Origin: an uncultured Hyphomonadaceae bacterium
GTDB lineage: Bacteria; Pseudomonadota; Alphaproteobacteria; Caulobacterales; Hyphomonadaceae
NCBI GenBank assembly: GCA_937873805.1
Contig: CALMWO010000180.1
Span: 1 to 10,872, forward strand
DNA length: 10,872 bases
Direction: 5' to 3'
Below are positions 6,930-10,872 of this stretch, one piece after another. How positions within the stretch are numbered: the first letter of the stretch is position 1; each line of letters opens with the position of its first letter. The notes under the pieces were generated by a model. The model was not told the DNA's origin, did no database searches, and saw nothing but the letters and a program-made list of their open reading frames with translations. The position numbers and the translations under genes are program-made.

Positions 6930-7600
6930 TGAACGTATCCGCCGCCCTGACCGGGACGCTCCATCTGTAGCAGAGATATGAGCGCCGCGCACCTGTCCTC
7001 GAGCGTGCGCGCTTCCAAGAGCGCCTGCTTCTCCGGGTTCGTAAAGGGGCAGCCCGCCGAAAGTGAGTTGATAAGCGTGTCGACCGGCGCCTCTTCGACG
7101 GCGGTCCAGTCGGCCTTCATCGCGCCGCGTTCGAGATAGGATTGCAGCGCCGCGATGAGACGGGCGCGGGCTGAATCGTCGAGCGCGGGCTGGCGGTCGA
7201 GGTCGGTCGCGAAGTCATTCCAGTCGGCCCGGACGATGCGATAAGCCCCGTCATGCTTGAGTTCTTCGCGGACGCGGAAGCGCGTGATGCCGGTGAGGGC
7301 GATGAGGTATCGACCGTCCTCCGTCTCCTGAAACCCGGTGATGCGGCCGGCGCAGCCGACCTCGGCAAGGTTCGGGGAATCGGTGTCCGAGGGGGTGGCC
7401 GGGGTCACGATGCCAGCAGGCTGGATCATCCCGATCAGGCGGTGGCCCACCAGGGCCGCGTCCACCATGGAGAGGTAGCGGGGCTCGAAAATGTTGAGCG
7501 GCAGCACCGCGCGAGGGAACAGCAGGGCGCCTCCCAGAGGGAAGACCGGGATGGCGACGGGGAGTTCAGCTGGTTTCCGATAGACGCGCGGCAATGCCAT
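6926..7600 (-). CDS. LON peptidase substrate-binding (LON N-terminal) domain protein
   Basis: 224 residues matching the stand-alone LON substrate-binding domain. After a short leader the conserved start AIPVFPLGGALLFPRAVLPLNIFEPRYLSMVDAAL is evident, followed by GMIQPAG, GCAGRITGFQETEDGRYLIALTGITRFRV and a helical C-terminal half. It has no AAA+ or Ser-Lys protease part, so it is not Lon itself. It probably binds unfolded or specific proteins, but the function is not known. The start is ATG 7600 with AGAGGG a few bases upstream. It is first in the set LON, Trm112, DUF971; the stop overlaps the Trm112 start by four bases (ATGA). The preceding 117 bases on this strand contain a 7-bp hairpin (7667-7684) but no clear promoter. 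Confidence 0.93.
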   Translation of the reverse strand: MALPRVYRKPAELPVAIPVFPLGGALLFPRAVLPLNIFEPRYLSMVDAALVGHRLIGMIQPAGIVTPATPSDTDSPNLAEVGCAGRITGFQETEDGRYLIALTGITRFRVREELKHDGAYRIVRADWNDFATDLDRQPALDDSARARLIAALQSYLERGAMKADWTAVEEAPVDTLINSLSAGCPFTNPEKQALLEARTLEDRCAALISLLQMERPGQGGGYVQ

Positions 7601-7666
7601 GGCCCTCTACGAATAAAGACGACCCCACACGACAAGGGATCAGCCTAGCACAAAATGGCGTGGCGC

Positions 7667-7684
7667 GCGACTGAGTCCAGTCGC
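7667..7684. repeat. Short inverted repeat between MAPEG and LON genes
   Basis: GCGACTG (7667-7673) and CAGTCGC (7678-7684) form a perfect 7-bp stem with a 4-base loop containing a GAGTC site. It lies 34 bases after the MAPEG stop. On the minus strand a short T-run follows only after about 10 bases, so it is at best a weak terminator. Confidence 0.4.
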
Positions 7685-7717
7685 GGCCCGGGCCGTGCGG
7701 CGTGTGAGAGGGACGTG

Positions 7718-8134
7718 TCAGGGCGTGAAGGCGTGGACCAGCAGCGCTCCCGCGACCGCGAGATAGACGATCATGGTGCCAAGCGTGCCGATAAGGCGCC
7801 CCAGCGAAAAGCTGGAGCCGGAAGACGAGGCGAGGCCGGTGGCGTGCAGAAGGCGGGAGACGACAAGGGTGAGCCCGACCGCGTGAATGTACCAGGCGGG
7901 CATGCCCAGCAGGGCTAGGCCGAGTATGCCGGCCATCAGCACAGGCACGTCTTCGACCGCATTCAGCTGCACCCGCGTGACCTTGCTGAATTCCGGCGTC
8001 GTTTCGCCCGAGGCGATTTTCAGCGCGCCACGCTTGCCGCCCACATAGAATTTCAGGCCGAGCATGATCAGCACGAGCAGCCCCACATGCAGGGCTGCCG
8101 CCTGCGCCGAGCTCATGTTGAAGAAAATATCCAT
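7718..8134 (-). CDS. MAPEG family membrane protein (YecN-like)
   Basis: 138-residue integral membrane protein of the MAPEG superfamily (membrane-associated proteins in eicosanoid and glutathione metabolism). Four hydrophobic segments are visible: AALHVGLLVLIMLGLKFYV, VLMAGILGLALLGM, YIHAVGLTLVVSRLL and LIGTLGTMIVYLAVAGALLV. The family core motif is present as RVQLNAVEDVPVL (Arg..Asn..Glu..Pro), followed by SRLLHATGLAS. Size and topology match the small bacterial YecN-type members, whose substrate is unknown; glutathione-dependent chemistry is known for eukaryotic relatives only. The start is ATG 8134, with GGGAGGA five bases upstream. A second Met seven codons in has no such site. Longer upstream frames (to 8716) run antisense through the next gene and are not real. 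Translation start is embedded in a hairpin, described separately. The gene is single and divergent from the DUF1344-like gene. Confidence 0.9.
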   Translation of the reverse strand: MDIFFNMSSAQAAALHVGLLVLIMLGLKFYVGGKRGALKIASGETTPEFSKVTRVQLNAVEDVPVLMAGILGLALLGMPAWYIHAVGLTLVVSRLLHATGLASSSGSSFSLGRLIGTLGTMIVYLAVAGALLVHAFTP

Positions 8135-8161
8135 ACTGTCCTCCCGTTTCGGGGAGGACAG
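8135..8161 (-). promoter_or_regulatory. Hairpin sequestering the MAPEG ribosome-binding site
   Basis: On the transcript, CUGUCCUCCC pairs perfectly over 10 bp with GGGAGGACAG around a 6-base loop (plus-strand arms 8136-8145 and 8152-8161). The 3' arm contains the Shine-Dalgarno GGGAGGA, and the hairpin ends one base before the AUG at 8134. The 5' arm carries CCUCCC, an internal anti-Shine-Dalgarno. The geometry fits control of translation initiation (thermometer, protein or sRNA target); no known riboswitch class is recognised. Confidence 0.6.
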
Positions 8162-8473
8162 TGGACCAGCTGTTGGCATTTGCGAAAGAGGTAGTTGGCT
8201 CGGAGGGAGCAAGCCTGTGGAGTGGGTTGAGCGTTGCCTCCACGATGGTGAAGCTCGTGCCCGAAGATGACACCAGGATTTCAGCCACATTATATCGGCT
8301 GCGCCCCCCTTCGCGTTGGGGCAGACGAGATCTAGGTCTCTCCCACGAGCAGGGACCCGCCGGCGAAAAGGGACGGACTTCGCGACCCGACGCGGCCCAA
8401 GACTGTTCGAGGATCTGTCCCGGATGACGCCCCAACAGGATTGGGCGCCAAGGGACAACAAGGACGTGTTCCC
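8162..8473. other. Divergent promoter region between MAPEG and DUF1344-like genes
   Basis: 312 bases without a supported gene; long frames crossing it on the minus strand are antisense to the genes on either side. Near its centre is an AT-rich island (8287-8296) carrying -10-like elements on both strands, listed separately. Downstream, toward the plus-strand gene, an imperfect hairpin (8428-8447, CGCCC..GGGCG) lies within the presumed leader. Nothing else in the interval resembles a known RNA family or mobile element. Confidence 0.5.
8267..8296. promoter_or_regulatory. Overlapping divergent sigma-70-like promoter elements
   Basis: On the plus strand, ATGACA (8267-8272) and TATATC (8291-8296) are spaced 18 bases apart, a fair -35/-10 pair pointing at the gene starting at 8474. 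On the minus strand the same island reads a perfect TATAAT (8294 to 8289) facing the MAPEG gene, though no good -35 lies 16-18 bases behind it. This is sequence matching only; the implied leaders would be roughly 150-170 bases each. Confidence 0.4.
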
Positions 8474-8773
8474 ATGAAAAGCCCGATGAAATCGATTCTG
8501 ACTGCTTCCATGATCGTGCTGTCGACGGCGCTGCCGCTGACCGCGCTCGCAGCGCCGCCCAAGCCCAACGTCGTCACGCGACACGAAGAGGCGACCACGG
8601 GCGCAATCGCCTCGATCAGCGCGCAGGAAGTGAAGCTCGCCAATGGCGACACGTTCAAGCTGGCGCCGGGCCTCAAAACCGCAAACTTCAAAACGGGCGA
8701 GAAAGTGAAGGTGCATTGGTCGATGAAGGATGGAGCCAAGCTCGCCGACCGCATCAACGCCGCCAAGAACTGA
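8474..8773 (+). CDS. Small exported protein, DUF1344-like
   Basis: 99-residue protein with a Sec signal peptide: basic n-region (MKSPMKS), hydrophobic core to about residue 22, and an ALA/A cleavage site near residue 26. The mature part of about 73 residues carries TGAIASISAQEVKLANGD, FKLAPGLKTANFKTGEKVKVHW. This resembles the pattern of DUF1344 periplasmic proteins (TG.I.SID...LTLDDG..Y.LP.GF....L..G.KV.V.W), a small all-beta module of unknown function. A charged tail follows (KDGAKLADRINAAKN). The DUF1344 assignment is from recalled pattern, not a search. I start at ATG 8474, preceded by AAGGA nine bases upstream. A TTG at 8441 would put non-signal residues ahead of the signal peptide, and Met5 at 8486 is also possible. 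A strong terminator follows, so it is probably a single-gene transcript. Confidence 0.8.
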   Translation: MKSPMKSILTASMIVLSTALPLTALAAPPKPNVVTRHEEATTGAIASISAQEVKLANGDTFKLAPGLKTANFKTGEKVKVHWSMKDGAKLADRINAAKN

Positions 8774-8802
8774 TTTCCAGCCTCCCTCCCCGGGACAGCC
8801 TG

Positions 8803-8831
8803 ACGGACGGAGCCTCGGCTCCGTCCGTTTT
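8803..8831 (+). terminator. Rho-independent terminator of the DUF1344-like gene
   Basis: An 11-bp perfect stem, ACGGACGGAGC (8803-8813) with GCTCCGTCCGT (8818-8828), encloses loop CTCG and is followed by TTTTCTT on the plus strand. The minus strand lacks a T-run. It separates the exported-protein gene from the decarboxylase pair, which must have its own promoter in the roughly 60 bases beyond it or rely on read-through. Confidence 0.92.
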
Positions 8832-8872
8832 CTTGTGGCGCTTGATCGCGCGGGGCATGCGACCTAGGACGG

Positions 8873-8893
8873 ATGCAGCAGGGAGTGCTGCAT
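8873..8893 (+). promoter_or_regulatory. Inverted repeat enclosing the start region of the decarboxylase alpha gene
   Basis: ATGCAGCA (8873-8880) and TGCTGCAT (8886-8893) are perfect 8-base complements around a 5-base loop GGGAG, which is itself the Shine-Dalgarno for the ATG at 8892. In RNA the ribosome-binding site would be displayed in the loop, and the first two bases of the start codon would be paired. As DNA it could equally be an operator. No family is recognised. Confidence 0.45.
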
Positions 8894-9407
8894 GGCAGGG
8901 CAGGTGGCGTCGGGCGAGAAGCTCTTCAGATCGATCCAGGCGGCGAAGCCGAAGCTGGTGACCGGCGTACCGGATGGCATGCTCGCGCAGACGATCATGT
9001 TGTGTGAGGCATCGCCCGATTTTCCCTACATCGCATGCGCGCGGGAAGAGGAGTGCATCGGCGTGGCGTCGGGCGCGGCCATGGCGGGCGAGCGCGCCGT
9101 CGTGATGGTGCAGAATGCGGGGTTGCTGAATTCGCTGGGCGCGTTTGCGACGATGGGGCTGCGTTATGGCCTGCCATTCGTGGTGATCGTGACGAACCGC
9201 GGGGCGCTGGCTGATCCCAATGGCTATGACATCGAAAAGCGCGAGGCGTTCGATGCCGGCGTGCGGCCGATGGCGCGCGTGTTCGATTTTGACGCGAGCG
9301 ACCTGCCGGATGATCTCATCCCTGCGGCATTCAAATGGGCTGAGGCGGCGCGCAAGCCGGTGATCCTCGCGCTTGAGAAGCGGCTTGGCGCGGAGGCTGC
9401 GGCATGA
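8892..9407 (+). CDS. Thiamine-diphosphate decarboxylase, alpha (PYR-domain) subunit, ComD-like
   Basis: 171-residue stand-alone PYR domain of a two-subunit thiamine-diphosphate 2-oxoacid decarboxylase. The start is ATG 8892, six bases after GGGAG. Family features are TGVPDG near residue 25, AREEECIGVASGAAMAG with Glu52 at the position of the cofactor-activating glutamate, QNAGLLNSLGAFATM, and RYGLPFVVIVTNRG. The last is the signature of the sulfopyruvate and phosphonopyruvate decarboxylase branch. The length closely matches archaeal ComD (about 170) and the partner matches ComE (about 190), whereas phosphonopyruvate decarboxylases are usually fused. The substrate is not determined: no sulfonate or phosphonate genes lie nearby. 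Its stop overlaps the start of the beta gene (ATGA), implying coupled synthesis in equal amounts. An inverted repeat covers the ribosome-binding site. Confidence 0.85.
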   Translation: MAGQVASGEKLFRSIQAAKPKLVTGVPDGMLAQTIMLCEASPDFPYIACAREEECIGVASGAAMAGERAVVMVQNAGLLNSLGAFATMGLRYGLPFVVIVTNRGALADPNGYDIEKREAFDAGVRPMARVFDFDASDLPDDLIPAAFKWAEAARKPVILALEKRLGAEAAA

Positions 9408-9964
9408 GCAATCTTCCCTCGCAGAAAGATGCGATCGCAGCGGCGCTCGCGCTGTACCCGACGCGGCCATTTGCGGTGTCGGATATCGGATCGCAGACGG
9501 GCTGGCTGAAAGCCGCCTCGCATGATGCACGCAATCTGTACGTGTCGGGGCCGATGGGCCTTGCGACGTCAGTTGCGCTCGGGCTCGCGGCGGTGCGGCC
9601 TAACGAACAGGTGCTAGCGATTGCCGGCGATGGCGCGCTGGCGATGAACCTGACGTCGCTGGCGACGATTGTCGGCGCGAAGCCGAAGAACCTGTCGATC
9701 CTGCTGGTCGACAATCGCGTCTACGAATTCACGGCGTCGGTGCCGACGCCAACGCGCGACATGGACTGGCTCGCCGTCGGGCGCGCCTTCTTCGGCGCGG
9801 ACCAATGCATGCGGTTGGCCGACCTGACGCCGGAGCGCTGGGCGGGCGTATCACGGCCCGCGATGATCGTTGCGGATATCGCTCCTGCGCCCGCCAAACC
9901 GCCAGCGCTGGGCATGACGCCGGCGATGATCAGGCTGGAATTTCTGAAGGCGTCGAAAGCCTAG
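9404..9964 (+). CDS. Thiamine-diphosphate decarboxylase, beta (PP-domain) subunit, ComE-like
   Basis: 186-residue stand-alone thiamine-diphosphate-binding (PP) domain, partner of the alpha subunit encoded just before it. The cofactor/Mg2+ motif is complete: GDG at residues 75-77 (AIAGDGALAMNLTSLATI) and Asn104 in LLVDN, giving the standard spacing of about 26 residues. Upstream, VSDIGSQTGW and YVSGPMGLATSVALGLA match the ComE / phosphonopyruvate decarboxylase C-terminal domain. The active site of such enzymes forms between the two subunits, so both genes are needed. It begins at the ATG overlapping the alpha stop. It ends six bases from the convergent thioredoxin gene with no terminator between them. 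Sulfopyruvate to sulfoacetaldehyde is the closest known reaction by architecture, but other 2-oxoacids such as 3-phosphonopyruvate cannot be excluded. Confidence 0.87.
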   Translation: MSNLPSQKDAIAAALALYPTRPFAVSDIGSQTGWLKAASHDARNLYVSGPMGLATSVALGLAAVRPNEQVLAIAGDGALAMNLTSLATIVGAKPKNLSILLVDNRVYEFTASVPTPTRDMDWLAVGRAFFGADQCMRLADLTPERWAGVSRPAMIVADIAPAPAKPPALGMTPAMIRLEFLKASKA

Positions 9965-9970
9965 ACTCGA

Positions 9971-10872
9971 TTAGCGGAAGCGGAGCGCCGACAGGCGCCG
10001 GCGGCCTTCTTTCACGATGTCGGATTTGGGGCCGAGGGCTTCGAAGATCTTGAAGAGCTGCTCCTTGGCGGCGCCTTCCTTCCACTCGAAGTTCTTGTCC
10101 AGGATGGCGAGGAGCTGGTCGACGGCTTCCTCGTGCTTTTCCTGACCCGCAAGAATGCCGGCAAGGTCGAAGCGTGCGTCCCAGTCGGTTGGCGTGTTGT
10201 TGACGCGGGTGCGGAGTTCTAGCGCCTCGTCGGGCTTCGACGTGTGGCTGGCGAGGTCGAGCGTTGAGAAAACACCGATGGCGGAGGGATGCTTGCGGTT
10301 GGCCTCCGGGATCATTTCGGCGATCTGGCGCGCGCGCTCGATGTCGCCTGCCTTGATGTAGCAGCGCGCGAGGCCGGCGAGGCCTTCGATATTGTCCGGC
10401 TCCTGCGCCAGCGCGGCAGCGTAGATTTCGGCGGCGGCGGGGAAGTCGCCCGCGTCGGAGGCGTCTTCGGCGGCAGCCAGAAGTTCGGCGACGCTCGGGC
10501 CTTCGGCAGCGCTGCCGTCACCCTTCAGCTTGTTGACGAAGGCGCGGACCTGGCTCTCGGGCAGGGCGCCCATGAAGGCGTCGACCGGCTGGCCGTTCTT
10601 GAATGCCACAACCGTCGGGATCGACTGCGAGCCGGTCATCTTGGCGATCTGGCTGAACACGCCGGGATTCTTGTCGACGTCGATCTTCACCATCTTCACG
10701 GCGCCGTCGCTCTCGCCGACAACCTTCTCGAGCGTGGGCCCGAGCGAGCGGCACGGGCCGCACCAGGTCGCCCAGAAGTCGACGATGACGGGCACCGACT
10801 TCGACGGCTCGATGACAGCGGTCATGAAGGTCTGATCGGTACCATCGGTAACGTGCGGGCTCTTGGGGGCTC
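9971..10872 (-). CDS. cnoX: Thioredoxin-TPR chaperedoxin, CnoX/YbbN family (5' end cut by window)
   Basis: Cytoplasmic thioredoxin-domain protein fused to C-terminal helical TPR-like repeats; family members hold unfolding proteins and hand them to foldases. The frame is open to the right edge. The residues ahead of the first in-window Met (10825) read TDGTDQTF and match the usual N-terminus of this family, and that Met has no Shine-Dalgarno, so the real start is probably beyond 10872. Counting from the Met, WCGPC lies at residues 21-25 and the cis-proline segment SIPTVVAFKNG near 70. From about residue 110 to the end come helical repeats (LLAAAEDASDAGDFPAAAEIYAAAL, GLARCYIKAGDIERA). With both cysteines it should be redox-active, unlike the E. 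coli protein whose motif is degenerate. It converges with the decarboxylase beta gene. Confidence 0.93.
   Translation of the reverse strand, partial: APKSPHVTDGTDQTFMTAVIEPSKSVPVIVDFWATWCGPCRSLGPTLEKVVGESDGAVKMVKIDVDKNPGVFSQIAKMTGSQSIPTVVAFKNGQPVDAFMGALPESQVRAFVNKLKGDGSAAEGPSVAELLAAAEDASDAGDFPAAAEIYAAALAQEPDNIEGLAGLARCYIKAGDIERARQIAEMIPEANRKHPSAIGVFSTLDLASHTSKPDEALELRTRVNNTPTDWDARFDLAGILAGQEKHEEAVDQLLAILDKNFEWKEGAAKEQLFKIFEALGPKSDIVKEGRRRLSALRFR

Noticed and set aside
8135..8716. MAPEG gene extended upstream to a 332-residue protein
   Set aside because: The extension runs antisense to the exported-protein gene, and the ATG at 8134 has its own strong ribosome-binding site.
1..10872. CRISPR array, insertion sequence, tRNA, tmRNA, RNase P RNA or toxin-antitoxin module
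   Set aside because: Read on both strands: no regularly spaced repeats, no transposase frame, no conserved RNA core motifs, and every substantial gene is accounted for by a known family except the truncated left-edge one.

Overview
This is a GC-rich bacterial chromosomal segment, almost certainly from an alphaproteobacterium. The evidence is the gene set: a four-helix FtsK, a signal-peptide-bearing AmtB next to a UbiH-type hydroxylase, a cysteine-poor Trm112, a LON-domain protein and a CnoX-type thioredoxin. GANTC sites (the CcrM methylation sequence) are also scarce. Hyphomonadaceae or another Caulobacterales lineage is my best guess, but the sequence alone does not settle the genus.

Layout. 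(1) 1-270: the C-terminal end of an unrecognised Lys/Ala/Glu-rich protein, closed by a bidirectional terminator shared with the convergent ftsK. (2) 344-2902, minus strand: complete ftsK, the septal DNA translocase. (3) 2903-3392: a 490-base non-coding interval between divergent ftsK and amtB. It carries a strong minus-strand terminator hairpin with no gene in front of it, plus several inverted repeats. (4) 3393-4970, plus: amtB, ammonium channel, ending in a textbook terminator. (5) 5101-6300, plus: a FAD-dependent UbiH/UbiF/COQ6-family hydroxylase. (6) 6313-7600, minus: a tightly coupled set in transcription order LON-domain protein, Trm112-family protein, DUF971 protein (stop/start overlaps ATGA and TAATG). 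(7) 7718-8134, minus: a small MAPEG membrane protein whose Shine-Dalgarno is locked in a perfect hairpin. (8) 8162-8473: a 312-base divergent promoter region. (9) 8474-8773, plus: a secreted small DUF1344-like protein with terminator. (10) 8892-9964, plus: a translationally coupled pair of half-size thiamine-diphosphate decarboxylase subunits, the size and layout of ComD/ComE sulfopyruvate decarboxylase. (11) 9971 to the right edge, minus: a thioredoxin-TPR chaperedoxin (CnoX/YbbN type), lacking only its extreme N-terminus.

Most genes are housekeeping: chromosome segregation, nitrogen uptake, quinone synthesis, proteostasis. The less ordinary parts are the orphan split decarboxylase, the unexplained terminator upstream of ftsK, and two adjacent genes (MAPEG and decarboxylase alpha) whose ribosome-binding sites sit inside perfect inverted repeats. 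I see no mobile element, CRISPR array, tRNA, rRNA or defence system, and no strong case for a wholly new system.
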